From Bradyrhizobium sp. Rc3b (GTDB lineage: Bacteria; Pseudomonadota; Alphaproteobacteria; Rhizobiales; Xanthobacteraceae), in NCBI RefSeq assembly GCF_900114915.1, contig NZ_FOUS01000006.1, forward strand, positions 391,230-455,229: a stretch of DNA of 64,000 nucleotides. The letters are read 5' to 3'. The position numbers were made by a program, and so were the translations under genes. Positions 43,728 to 53,102 of the stretch are shown piece by piece (within the stretch, counting starts at the first letter, position 1; each line of letters opens with the position of its first letter). The notes below the pieces were generated by a model. It was not told the DNA's origin. It saw nothing but the letters and a program-made list of their open reading frames with translations, and searched no databases.

Positions 43728-44555
43728 CTACCGCTGCGGCCCGGACAGCGAGATGTCGCGCTCGGCGCGGAAGACGTTGCTGTAGAGATTGGCGATCCAT
43801 TGCCGGCCGATCTCGGTCTTGTTGAGGTAACCGATCTCGGTCTGGATGTGCGGTGCGACGCTGTTCCAATAGAATTGTGGATAGCGGTTCACGATGTCGG
43901 CCGGTGAATCGTAGCCGAGCTGGCGATTGATGCCGACCTCCTCGAACTCGTAATAGAGCGCATTGGCCTTGCGCAGATAATTGGGATCGCCGAGCTGGCC
44001 GATGAAATCGGCGGCGCGCAGGATCGAGGCATCGACGTCATACTCATGGCCTTCCTGGGCCGGAAAGCGCGTTCCCTCGATAGCGCGGGCGATGCGTTCA
44101 GGATCGAGACCCGGAATGTGCTGCAGCCGCCGCAAGACATAGAGCTTCGAGCGGTCGACGTGATACATCATCAAGCTGGCGTCCGACGCACCGCGCGGCA
44201 ACGAGATCTTGGTGTCGGCGGCATCGATGACGAAGCCGTCGATGTCATCCTCCTCAAACAGGCCGCGGACATAGCCGATATCGTGGGCGAGGCAGGCGAT
44301 CAGGACATGGACGTAGTCCTCGGCCGTCAGGTGAGTATGGAGATTTCGGCCACTGAGGATCGAATGGCCCGCCAGCGTCACCAGCATCGTATGTTCGATA
44401 TTGTGGTAAAGTGCATCGCTGTTACCGATGCATTCCATCGCGGTGCGGGTTGCGCTCTCGACCATGCTTGCAGCCGTCTCGCCGTACCGACGCCGCATAA
44501 ACGTACCCAGCAGCTTCTCCAGGGATTCAGCCGCCAGTCTCGGCAACGTCATCAT
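43728..44555 (-). CDS. HD domain protein (putative phosphohydrolase)
   Basis: A 275-residue protein with an HD fold resembling the PDEase I/HDc group: H51-N-I-E-H55 and H91-D92 (LAHDIGY) are the metal ligands. The substrate may be a cyclic nucleotide or another phosphoester. No membrane segment. Upstream lies the transglutaminase/ATP-grasp operon, on the same strand but separated by 214 bases. Confidence 0.8.
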   Translation of the reverse strand: MMTLPRLAAESLEKLLGTFMRRRYGETAASMVESATRTAMECIGNSDALYHNIEHTMLVTLAGHSILSGRNLHTHLTAEDYVHVLIACLAHDIGYVRGLFEEDDIDGFVIDAADTKISLPRGASDASLMMYHVDRSKLYVLRRLQHIPGLDPERIARAIEGTRFPAQEGHEYDVDASILRAADFIGQLGDPNYLRKANALYYEFEEVGINRQLGYDSPADIVNRYPQFYWNSVAPHIQTEIGYLNKTEIGRQWIANLYSNVFRAERDISLSGPQR

Positions 44556-44769
44556 GGATGCAGCCCCGCGTGCCGGTGGTGTCCCATGTCAGCTCCCGAA
44601 GTCTCGTTCTTGTCCTCGACGCAACGACCCACCATAGCCCATCTTGGGCCGAGTGACCAAACCCCCGGGAACGCGATTACGGAAATATGTTACCGTTGTG
44701 CTATGCAAGATCGCGGTTGCGGTGAAGGCGCGGCACGCCCGCGTGGCGAGCCCGGCCGACGAGGCGCGT

Positions 44770-45648
44770 TTATTCCACCATCACCACGTCCACGGCGACG
44801 CCGAGTTTCTGCTTGGGTGAGCCGACGATGATGCCGTCGACCGGCGAGACGTCGGAAAAGTCGCGTCCGACCGCAAGCACGATATGGTCGTTGGCAATCA
44901 AGAGATCGTTGGTCGGGTCGAAATCGACCCAGCCAAGCTCCGCCCCGCACCACAGCGACACCCAGGCATGGGTGGCATCGGCGCCTTGCAGGCGGGCCTG
45001 CCCCGGCGGCGGAATGGTGCGCAGATAGCCGCTGACATAGGCCGCCGGCAGACCGAGCCCGCGCAGCCCTGCGATCATCACATGGGCAAAATCCTGGCAG
45101 ACGCCGTGTCGCTTGTCGAAGACCTCGTTCAGCGGCGTCGAGATCACCGTCGCCTTGGGGTCGTAGCGAAACTCGGTGCGGATGCGGTGCATGAGATCGA
45201 CTGCGCCCTCGAGGATGCCCGCGCCCGGCGCAAAGCTCATCCCCGCATATGCGCTGACCGGACGCAACACCGGCACCAGCGGGCTGGCGAAGACATATCC
45301 GACCGGCGAGGACGGTCCGAGGCTGGTCGCCTCGAAGGCGATGTCGCGGATGCTCTCCCAGCTCGGACTGTCGGCATCGCGCGCCGGCGGCCGGCGCGAC
45401 ACCGAGACACGCGAGCGCGAGTCGATCCGCAAATTGCGATGCGCCGCTTCGATCACGATGCTTTCGGTCAGCGTGCCAAAGAAGTCGCGCCGGACGTTGC
45501 GCTCGGCTGGGCGCGGGCGGATCTCGACCTTGTGCGAGATCAGCTCCTGGCCGCCACCGCTCCTCGGCTCCAGCCGCAGCGTGCAGCGGGCGAAGCTGAC
45601 CGGATTCTCGTACTCGTAGGTGGTGACGTGACGGATGTCGTAGATCAC
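44770..45648 (-). CDS. Transglutaminase-like protein (Tgl-2) of the ATP-grasp/alpha-E operon
   Basis: A 292-residue protein from a GTG at 45648. The N-terminal beta domain (IYDIRHVTTYEYENPV, DUF-type Bact_transglu_N) leads into a transglutaminase-like core with C184 (GVCQDFAH), H227 (THAWV) and D244 (VDFDPTN). The GTG overlaps the ATP-grasp/alpha-E stop by four bases (GTGA), so the genes are coupled. Such proteins may act as peptidases, ligases or transamidases. Substrate unknown. Confidence 0.88.
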   Translation of the reverse strand: MIYDIRHVTTYEYENPVSFARCTLRLEPRSGGGQELISHKVEIRPRPAERNVRRDFFGTLTESIVIEAAHRNLRIDSRSRVSVSRRPPARDADSPSWESIRDIAFEATSLGPSSPVGYVFASPLVPVLRPVSAYAGMSFAPGAGILEGAVDLMHRIRTEFRYDPKATVISTPLNEVFDKRHGVCQDFAHVMIAGLRGLGLPAAYVSGYLRTIPPPGQARLQGADATHAWVSLWCGAELGWVDFDPTNDLLIANDHIVLAVGRDFSDVSPVDGIIVGSPKQKLGVAVDVVMVE

Positions 45649-48167
45649 GCCAGCCCCGTCAGCTTTTCCGGCCGGGCGGCATTGGGGCCGTGCGGGAAGT
45701 AGTGCTGACCGATCGCATCGGCGAGGCTGAGCAGGTCCTGCTCCAGCGCGAACAGTGTCTTGACCTCGAGCTTCTCGGCCTCCGCGGTCGCCAGCATCGC
45801 CTGCATCGCCACCGCAAGGCGCTGCGGCTTCTCGATCAGGCCGTGCTCCTTCAGGCTGGGCAGCGCGGCGATGTGCTCGTTCAGCGTCGTCACCTGGAAC
45901 GCCACCGAACGCGGATTGTAGCCGTCGAGCACGGCAAGGTCGCGCACCGGCGCCAGGATCGGCGCCAGCAGATAGCGCGAGCGATAGGTGATCTGGCAAT
46001 CCACCAGCGTCAGCAGGATGTCGAGATCCTCGTCGCCGGCCTCGTCATAGGCGAACTGGCGCGTGAAGCGCGTGGTGTTGATGGCGCGCTCGGTGCGGCG
46101 GCCGATGTCGAGAAAGCGCCAGCCGGCGGCGCGGTTCATGTTCTCCTGCGCCAGTCCTGCGAGGCTGGCGAGCTCCTGCAAGGTCAACTCGGCCGCGCTC
46201 AGCACGCCGTCGTCGCCCTCGACCTGATAGGCCAGGCGCTCGGCCATCTCGGTGATGACCTGCCAGGCATCGGGCGACAGCCGCTCGCGCAAGGAGGTCG
46301 CCGTGCGCTGCGCCGCGCGTACCAGCGACAGCGCCGAGCCGAAACGTTCCGCGCTCTGCAACGCTTCGGCGGTGATCCGCCCAGGCGCGGCGCGCGAAGT
46401 CTGCGAGATCGCGCCCCAGGCCACCAGCAGGCGCTGGATGCGTTCGCCCGACTGCAGCGAGGCCGCGGTGCCCTTGTTGGGCCCGCTCGGCGAGCCCAAG
46501 GCGCGCACCAGCCGCAGCGTCGCCTCGGCGCGTTCGAGATAGCGGCCGAGCCAGAACAGATTGTCGGCGGCGCGGCTCGGCAGCACGCCGGCGATGCGGC
46601 GGATGCGGACCTTGTCGGTCGCCGGCAGCAACGTCGCGGTCGAGACCTGCTTGTCGGAGACCACCCAGACGTCGGCGGCGCGCGCACCGTCGCCCATCGA
46701 CACCGCGCGCGCATCCGGCTGCTCGGCGATCCGGCAGAAACCGCCGGGCATGATGGCCCAGCCGTCGGGCGTGGCGGCTGCGAACACGCGCAGCACGAAC
46801 GGACGCGGCGTAATCTGGCCCTGCTCCCACACCGGCATGGTCGACAGCCGCACCACCTCCTGGCCGACATAATCCATGCCGCGCGCGGCGATGGCGTCGA
46901 TCAGGCGCTGGCGGTCGCTCGCATCCAGCTCGCTCGCGAGCACCGGCCCCGCGCTGTCGAAACCGGGCACGCCGCGCCGATAGGCGCCTTCGATCGCGAC
47001 CTCGTCGAGCCGCGCCAGCACCTCCTCGCGCGCGCTGCGCTGGCCGCACCACCAGGTCGCGATGTGCGGCATCTTCAGCTCTTCGCCAAGCAGGCGGCGG
47101 CTCAGCGCCGGCAGGAAGCCGAGCAGCGCCCGCGCCTCCAGCACGCCCGAGCCCGGCATGTTGGCGACGACGACGCCGTCCTTGCGCAGCACGTCGATCA
47201 GGCCGGGCACACCGAGATGCGAGGAGGCATCGAGCTCGAGCGGATCGAGCGAATTGGAATCGACCCGGCGGAGCAGCACGTCGAGCCGCTTCAGCCCGGC
47301 GACCGTGCGGATGTGGATGCGGTTGTCGCTGACGGCGAGATCGTCGCCCTCGACCAAGAGGAAGCCGAGATAGCGCGCCAGCGTCGCGTGCTCGAAATAG
47401 GTCTCGCTGAAGCTGCCGGGCGTCAGCACGCCGATCCTGGGCTCGTCGCGGTCGGCACGCGCGCGCAGGCTGTCGCGGAAGGCCTCGAAGAACGGCGCGA
47501 CGCGCGGCACGTTCATCGACTTATAGAGGTCGGAGAAGGCGCGCGAGAGCACGAGGCGATTCTCCAGCGCGTAGCCCGCGCCCGACGGCGCCTGGGTGCG
47601 GTCGCCGAGCACCCACCAGCGGCCGTCGGGGCCGCGGCCGACATCAGCAGCATAGATCGACAGGTAGCGCCCGCCCGGCGGCGGCACGCCGCAGACGGGA
47701 CGCAGATATTCGGGACTACCGGCGATCGCGGCCGCGGGCAGCGCGCCTTCCGCAACGAGGCGGCCCTCGCCATAGATGTCGCGCAGTACCAGCTCGAGCA
47801 GCTCGGCGCGCTGGGTGATGCCGGCGCAAAGCTGCTGCCAGTCGGCCTCGTCGATCAGGAGCGGCAGATGGCTGATCGACCACGGCCGGTCGGCGCTGTC
47901 GCCGGGCGCACGGTAGGTGACGCCGGCTTCGCGCAGATGACGGTCGGCCATGCCGAAGCGACGCTCGATCTCGTCGGGCGCGAGCGCCCCGAAGGCATCG
48001 AAGAATCGGCTCCAGACCGCGCGCGGGACGCCGTCGGGCCCCAGGAACTCGTCGGGAATCCCGGGCAGGCGGCGATAGTCGCGGACCCATTGGGCAAGGC
48101 GGCGCTGGCCTTCACGCTGGCCTTGCGCCCTACCCGCCTTGTCCTGCTCGGCTGCGCCCTCGCTCAT
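45645..48167 (-). CDS. Circularly permuted ATP-grasp/alpha-E fusion protein
   Basis: An 840-residue protein from the ATG at 48167. Residues about 65-475 form the circularly permuted ATP-grasp domain (DUF404/407 group: GDRTQAPSGAGYALENR, TPGSFSETYFEH, VANMPGSGVLE). Residues about 515-830 form the alpha-E helical domain (DUF403: ADNLFWLGRYLERAEATLR, GWRFLDIGRRTERA). In many genomes these are separate genes; here they are fused. The ATP-grasp part suggests formation of an amide or peptide bond. It sits between two transglutaminase-like genes. Confidence 0.87.
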   Translation of the reverse strand: MSEGAAEQDKAGRAQGQREGQRRLAQWVRDYRRLPGIPDEFLGPDGVPRAVWSRFFDAFGALAPDEIERRFGMADRHLREAGVTYRAPGDSADRPWSISHLPLLIDEADWQQLCAGITQRAELLELVLRDIYGEGRLVAEGALPAAAIAGSPEYLRPVCGVPPPGGRYLSIYAADVGRGPDGRWWVLGDRTQAPSGAGYALENRLVLSRAFSDLYKSMNVPRVAPFFEAFRDSLRARADRDEPRIGVLTPGSFSETYFEHATLARYLGFLLVEGDDLAVSDNRIHIRTVAGLKRLDVLLRRVDSNSLDPLELDASSHLGVPGLIDVLRKDGVVVANMPGSGVLEARALLGFLPALSRRLLGEELKMPHIATWWCGQRSAREEVLARLDEVAIEGAYRRGVPGFDSAGPVLASELDASDRQRLIDAIAARGMDYVGQEVVRLSTMPVWEQGQITPRPFVLRVFAAATPDGWAIMPGGFCRIAEQPDARAVSMGDGARAADVWVVSDKQVSTATLLPATDKVRIRRIAGVLPSRAADNLFWLGRYLERAEATLRLVRALGSPSGPNKGTAASLQSGERIQRLLVAWGAISQTSRAAPGRITAEALQSAERFGSALSLVRAAQRTATSLRERLSPDAWQVITEMAERLAYQVEGDDGVLSAAELTLQELASLAGLAQENMNRAAGWRFLDIGRRTERAINTTRFTRQFAYDEAGDEDLDILLTLVDCQITYRSRYLLAPILAPVRDLAVLDGYNPRSVAFQVTTLNEHIAALPSLKEHGLIEKPQRLAVAMQAMLATAEAEKLEVKTLFALEQDLLSLADAIGQHYFPHGPNAARPEKLTGLA

Positions 48168-48194
48168 GCGCCTCTCCCTGCCCAACCATCATAC

Positions 48195-51100
48195 TCATTG
48201 CAGGAGCGGGGTCCGCAAGTCGAGGGTCAGCGGAAACTCATTTGTGCGTTCCTCGGGCGGTGGCTGGACCGGCCCCGGCGTATGGCCGTGGTCCTGGAAG
48301 CGCGCCAGCCGCCGCGCCTCGGCCTCGTAGGTGTTGACCGGCTTGGTGTCGTAGCTGCGGCCACCGGGATGGGCGACGTGGTAGACGCAGCCGCCGAGGG
48401 AGCGGCCATTCCAGGTGTCGATGAGATCAAAGGTCAGGGGCGCATGGACCGGGATGGTCGGGTGCAGGCCGGAGGCCGGCTGCCAGGCCTTGAAGCGGAC
48501 GCCGGCCACGGCCTCGGCCGAGCGGCCGGTCGCGGTCATCGGCAGGCGGCGGCCGTTGCAGGTGACGATGTGGCGGCCCTCGACAAAACCCTCCGCCTTG
48601 ACCTGAAGCCGCTCGACCGATGAATCGACATAGCGCACGGTGCCGCCGGCCGAGCCCTCCTCGCCCAGCACGTGCCAGGGCTCCAGCGCCTGGCGCAGCT
48701 CCAGCGTCACGCCGCCATGATGGACGCGGCCGAAGGCGGGGAAGCGGAATTCGAGCTGGGCCAGATACCATTCCGGCTCGAACGGATAGCCTGATTGCTT
48801 CAGCTCAGTGAGAACGTCGAGAAAATCCTCCCAGATGAAATGCGGCAGCATGAAGCGGTCGTGCAGCGCCGTGCCCCAGCGCACGAACTTGCCGGCCTGC
48901 GGCTCGCGCCAGAACTTTGCGATCAACGCGCGGATCAAGAGCTGCTGCGCCAGCGACATGCGCGGATCGGGCGGCATTTCGAGCGCGCGGAATTCCACGA
49001 GGCCGAGCCGGCCGGTCGAGCCCTCCGGGGAATAGAGCTTGTCGATGCAGATCTCGGCGCGATGGGTGTTGCCGGTGATATCGACGAGCAGATGCCGGAA
49101 CAGCCGGTCGACCAACCACAGCGGCGTCTGGTAGCCCGGCGGCGGCACGTGCGAGAGCGCGATTTCGAGCTCGTAGATGCTGTCGTGGCGGGCTTCGTCG
49201 ATGCGCGGCGCCTGGCTGGTCGGGCCGATGAACAGGCCGGAGAAGAAGTAGGACAGCGACGGATGCCGCTGCCAGTACAAGACCAGACTCTTGAGCAGGT
49301 CGGGCCGGCGCAGGAACGGCGAGTCCTGCGGCGAGGAGCCGCCGACAACGACGTGGTTGCCGCCGCCGGTGCCGGTGTGGCGGCCGTCGACCAGGAAGCG
49401 GTTGGCGCCGAGGCGAACTTTCCCGGCGTCCTCATAGAGGCCGGCGGTGATGTCGACCGCCTCGCGCCAGCTCTTCGCCGGCTGGATGTTGATCTCGATG
49501 ACACCGGGATCCGGCGTCACCTTGATGACCTCGATGCGCGGATCGAACGGCGGCGGATAGCCCTCGACGTGGACGGGGAGCTGCATCTCCTCGGCCGTGG
49601 CTTCGAGCGCCGCGATCAGCTCGAGATAGTCTTCGATGCGCTCGACCGGCGGCATGAAGGCGCAGAGCACGCCATCGCGGATCTCGACCGACATCGCGGT
49701 GCGGACCGGGACCGACGTGTTGAGCTGCTCCGGCGCGATCCGCGGCGGCGACTGCGGGCGCGCCGCAAGCGTGAACACCGGCAGCTTGCCCCGCGGCTCC
49801 ATCGGGTCCTGCTCGACGATGTACGGATATTGGTTCGGCGGGACGTGGCCGAGCGAGCCGATCGGCAAGCGCAGGCCGAGCGGGGAATCGCCGGGCATCA
49901 GGAACAGGTGATTGCGCCGGAGAGCCCAACGCTCGCTGCGCCAGCGCGGCGGCGCGTTCCAGCGCTGCACCGGCAGCACGAAGCCGCGCGGCGTGTTGAG
50001 GCCCTCGTCGAACACCCGCGCCATCCGCGCGCGCGCTTCCGGATCGGACAATTTGGAGTCGGAGGGATCGACGTTGACGGGGAGCTCGGCTTCCTTCTGG
50101 AGCCAGTAGGCGGTGTCCTCGTAAGCCGGGATGATGTAGCCGGGATCGAGCCCGAGGCGCGCCACCGTACCCTCCATGAAGGCCTCGGCATCCTTCGTCT
50201 CGGCGCGCCGCGGATTCCCGATCCTGGCGATGAGGTCGGCATTTTTCCAGATCGGCACCCCGTCCTTGCGCCAGTACAGGCCAAACGCCCAGCGCGGCAG
50301 GCTCTCGCCCGGATACCATTTGCCCTGGCCATAATGCAGCAGGCCGCCGGACGCGAAGCGCGTGCGCAGGCGGCGGATCAAATCGTCGCCCAGCGCGCGC
50401 TTGGTCGGGCCGACGGCCTCCGTATTCCACTCCGCAGCTTCGAGATCGTCGACCGAGACGAAGGTGGGCTCGCCGCCCATGGTGAGCCGCACATCCTGCG
50501 CGGCGAGATCGCCGTCGACCTGCTCGCCGAGATCGTTGAGTCGCGCCCAGGATTCGTCGGAGAACGGCTTGGTGATGCGCGGCGCCTCGCGGATGCGGCG
50601 GACGCTCATATCGAAGGCGAACTCGACCTCGGCAAAGCCGGCGCTGCCGGAAATCGGCGCAGCTGAACGATAATGCGGCGTGGCGGCGACCGGGATGTGG
50701 CCCTCGCCCGCGAGCATGCCGGAGGTCGCGTCGAAACCGATCCAGCCGGCGCCGGGCAGATAAACCTCGGCCCAGGCGTGCAGGTCGGTGAAGTCGTTCT
50801 CCACTTCCGGCGGTCCCTCGATCGGATCGATGTCGGGACGGATCTGGATGAGATAGCCGGAGACGAAACGTGCGGCGAGGCCGAGATGACGGAAGGTCTG
50901 GATCAGGAGCCAGGCCGAGTCGCGGCACGAGCCTGCGCCCGAGGCGAGCGTCTCCTCCGGCGTCTGCACGCCGGGCTCCATGCGGATGATGTAGCGGATC
51001 TTCTTCTGAAGCTCGCGATTGAGCTCAACCAGGAAGTTGACCGTGTTCGGAGCGTCCTGCGGGATCGTATCGAGATATTTCGCAAACAGGCGATCGGGCT

Positions 51101-51464
51101 TGATGGTCTCCAGATAAGGCGCCAGTTCGGTCTTCAGGTCGTTCGGATAGTCGAACGGAAAACTGTCGGCATAGGGTTCGACGAAGAAGTCGAACGGGTT
51201 GACCACGGTCATCTGCGCCGTGAAGTCGACCTCGATCTTCAATTCGGTCGTCTTCTCCGGGAAGACGTAGCGGGCGAGCCAGTTGCCCTGCGGATCCTGC
51301 TGCCAGTTCACGAAATGGTTGGATGGCGTGACCTTGAGCGAATAGCTCATGATCGGCGTGCGCGTATGCGGCGCCGGCCGCAGGCGGATGGTCTGCGGGC
51401 CGACATCGATCGGGCGATCGTATTTGTAGTGCGTGACGTGGTGTAATGCGACGTAGATCGACAC
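48195..51464 (-). CDS. Large transglutaminase-like protein with DUF2126
   Basis: A 1089-residue protein from a GTG at 51464. Residues 1-290 are a transglutaminase-like domain: C180 (GSCRDSAW), H229 (LHAWAEV), D245 (WIGFDATSG). The remaining roughly 800 residues match DUF2126, a large domain found only in this context, with QVDGDLAAQDVRLTMGGEPTF and GGGNHVVVGG among recognisable blocks. It is the first gene of the operon; the next gene starts 27 bases after its stop. Confidence 0.88.
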   Translation of the reverse strand: MSIYVALHHVTHYKYDRPIDVGPQTIRLRPAPHTRTPIMSYSLKVTPSNHFVNWQQDPQGNWLARYVFPEKTTELKIEVDFTAQMTVVNPFDFFVEPYADSFPFDYPNDLKTELAPYLETIKPDRLFAKYLDTIPQDAPNTVNFLVELNRELQKKIRYIIRMEPGVQTPEETLASGAGSCRDSAWLLIQTFRHLGLAARFVSGYLIQIRPDIDPIEGPPEVENDFTDLHAWAEVYLPGAGWIGFDATSGMLAGEGHIPVAATPHYRSAAPISGSAGFAEVEFAFDMSVRRIREAPRITKPFSDESWARLNDLGEQVDGDLAAQDVRLTMGGEPTFVSVDDLEAAEWNTEAVGPTKRALGDDLIRRLRTRFASGGLLHYGQGKWYPGESLPRWAFGLYWRKDGVPIWKNADLIARIGNPRRAETKDAEAFMEGTVARLGLDPGYIIPAYEDTAYWLQKEAELPVNVDPSDSKLSDPEARARMARVFDEGLNTPRGFVLPVQRWNAPPRWRSERWALRRNHLFLMPGDSPLGLRLPIGSLGHVPPNQYPYIVEQDPMEPRGKLPVFTLAARPQSPPRIAPEQLNTSVPVRTAMSVEIRDGVLCAFMPPVERIEDYLELIAALEATAEEMQLPVHVEGYPPPFDPRIEVIKVTPDPGVIEINIQPAKSWREAVDITAGLYEDAGKVRLGANRFLVDGRHTGTGGGNHVVVGGSSPQDSPFLRRPDLLKSLVLYWQRHPSLSYFFSGLFIGPTSQAPRIDEARHDSIYELEIALSHVPPPGYQTPLWLVDRLFRHLLVDITGNTHRAEICIDKLYSPEGSTGRLGLVEFRALEMPPDPRMSLAQQLLIRALIAKFWREPQAGKFVRWGTALHDRFMLPHFIWEDFLDVLTELKQSGYPFEPEWYLAQLEFRFPAFGRVHHGGVTLELRQALEPWHVLGEEGSAGGTVRYVDSSVERLQVKAEGFVEGRHIVTCNGRRLPMTATGRSAEAVAGVRFKAWQPASGLHPTIPVHAPLTFDLIDTWNGRSLGGCVYHVAHPGGRSYDTKPVNTYEAEARRLARFQDHGHTPGPVQPPPEERTNEFPLTLDLRTPLLQ

Positions 51465-51785
51465 GGGGTGCGATGCTCCAGCAGCTTTTTTGAGCAGAAC
51501 ACCTGAGGTGGACGCGATCAAGCACTAACAACGGGCAGCGAGTGCCTAGGTAAGGTGCGGGCTACGCGGACAGTATCGTAGGGTGGGCAAAGCGACTTGT
51601 CCGCCGTAGCTCGAAGAGCGAAGGCGGAAGCGTGCCCACGACCTGCGTTTGATTGGTGAGAATTCGTGGGCACGGCGCGCAAGTGCGCGCCTTTGCCCAC
51701 CCTACGGTTCTGCCTTTGGTGATGGGTCCCGGACCGGTGCGCGCTTCAGGGCACGCCTGGGACGACAGCGGTGAGCGGCGCAGCC
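51465..51785. other. Intergenic region before the DUF2126 operon
   Basis: Holds repeat copy 2 (51577-51706) and about 110 bases just upstream of the DUF2126 gene where its promoter must lie. No consensus promoter pair or EcfG box was seen. Confidence 0.4.
51577..51706. repeat. Dispersed inverted repeat (CGTAGGGTGGGCAAAG family), copy 2
   Basis: Same outer arms (CGTAGGGTGGGCAAAG, CTTTGCCCACCCTACG) and inner text CGCCGTAGCTCGAAGAGCGA as copy 1 at 38228-38348. Internal differences are small, which suggests recent spread or constraint on the ends. Confidence 0.85.
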
Positions 51786-53102
51786 CTACGCCGCCGACGT
51801 CAGCCGCTGCAGGAATTGCGTCACTTCGCGCCTGAGTGTCTCGACTTCGCCGTGGACGCGTTCAGAGGCGCTGTTGACGCGGCTCGCGACGCGGCCGGTG
51901 TCGGCAGCGGCTTCGCTGATGCCTGACACGTTGGAGGACACCTGCGAGGTGCCGACTGATGCTTCCTGGACGTTGCGGGCGATCTCGCGGGTCGCGGAGC
52001 CCTGCTGCTCGATCGAGGCGGCGATGCTGGCGGTGATGCCGTCGATCTCCGCGATGGTCTGCGCGATCGCCTCGACGGCCGCGACCGAATTGGTGGTCGA
52101 TTGCTGCATCTCGCCGACCTTGGCGCTGATCTCCTCGGTCGCCTTGGCGGTCTGGTTGGCGAGGCTCTTGACCTCGGAGGCCACGACGGCGAAGCCGCGG
52201 CCGGCCTCGCCTGCCCGCGCCGCCTCGATCGTGGCGTTGAGCGCCAGCAGGTTGGTCTGCTCGGCGATCTCGCTGATCAGCTTGACGACGTCGCCGATCC
52301 GCAGCGCCGCATCCGCGAGGCTACGAATCTCGCTGCCGGCACGATTGGCTTCGTCGACGGCGCGGCCGGTGCTCGTGGTCGAGCCGGCCACCTGGCGGCT
52401 GATCTCGGCGATCGAGGATGCGAGCTGTTCCGCGGCGCTCGCCACCGTCGCAACGTTGCTCGAGGCCTGATCGGACGCACTGCGCATGCCGGTGGTCTGG
52501 CGGTTCGTCGTCTCCGCCGCCGCCGCCATCTGGCCGGCATCGGATTCGAGGTCGGTCGCGGCGCTCATCAGGCTGCCCGCAACTTCGTCGAGATGCGTGC
52601 CGAACTGCTTTGCGAGGCCCGCGATCTCGACCACGCGGCGGCCGAGGCCGTCGGTGCCGGCATTGATGACGGTTGCCGAGCGGCGGAACGAGCCGGGCAA
52701 TCCGCGCGCGAGGATCTTGCGGAAATACTTGCCGCGGCTGGCATAGTCCATCGATGCCGAAGCCTCGCGCACGAAGGCATCAGTGATGTCGAGCATGTCG
52801 TTGACCGACTTCTGGATGGCGCCGATCCGCCCGGCCTGCCGCTCGCTCAGGATCCGCGCTTCGAGATCGCCGCGCGTCGCCTTGCGGCAGACATCGGCGA
52901 CCTCATCGACGGCCACCGCCGTGCGGTGCTGACACCAGACGGCGTAGCCGAGCAGCAGGATCGCCGCGCCGAGCGGCGCTGCGCCGACAATTCCGGTCCA
53001 GCCGAGCAACGTGACGACGAACGCGATGCTGGCGAGAAGGCACGCGACTGCGGTCGCTCCCTGCGCCTTAGAGAGAGAGCACAAATTCATCGTAACCGAC
53101 AC
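51786..53102 (-). CDS. Methyl-accepting chemotaxis protein, Aer-like partner
   Basis: A 438-residue protein. Two hydrophobic segments near residues 18-36 and 40-58 form a membrane hairpin with hardly any periplasmic part. The rest is cytoplasmic, with the signalling tip EQTNLLALNATIEAARAG and GRGFAVVASEVKSLA. Start is a GTG at 53102 or an ATG at 53090; neither has a clear ribosome site. It overlaps the PAS gene. The PAS protein plus this membrane-anchored receptor resemble the two halves of E. coli Aer. Confidence 0.88.
   Translation of the reverse strand: MSVTMNLCSLSKAQGATAVACLLASIAFVVTLLGWTGIVGAAPLGAAILLLGYAVWCQHRTAVAVDEVADVCRKATRGDLEARILSERQAGRIGAIQKSVNDMLDITDAFVREASASMDYASRGKYFRKILARGLPGSFRRSATVINAGTDGLGRRVVEIAGLAKQFGTHLDEVAGSLMSAATDLESDAGQMAAAAETTNRQTTGMRSASDQASSNVATVASAAEQLASSIAEISRQVAGSTTSTGRAVDEANRAGSEIRSLADAALRIGDVVKLISEIAEQTNLLALNATIEAARAGEAGRGFAVVASEVKSLANQTAKATEEISAKVGEMQQSTTNSVAAVEAIAQTIAEIDGITASIAASIEQQGSATREIARNVQEASVGTSQVSSNVSGISEAAADTGRVASRVNSASERVHGEVETLRREVTQFLQRLTSAA

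Noticed and set aside
44640..44690. EcfG promoter upstream of the HD gene region
   Set aside because: GGAAC and CGTT are present but 21 bases apart, outside the 16-17 base spacing, and on the wrong strand for the HD gene.
45690..48623. A 977-codon plus-strand frame opposite the ATP-grasp/alpha-E gene
   Set aside because: Runs antisense across two real genes and has the low-complexity composition of a reverse-frame shadow.
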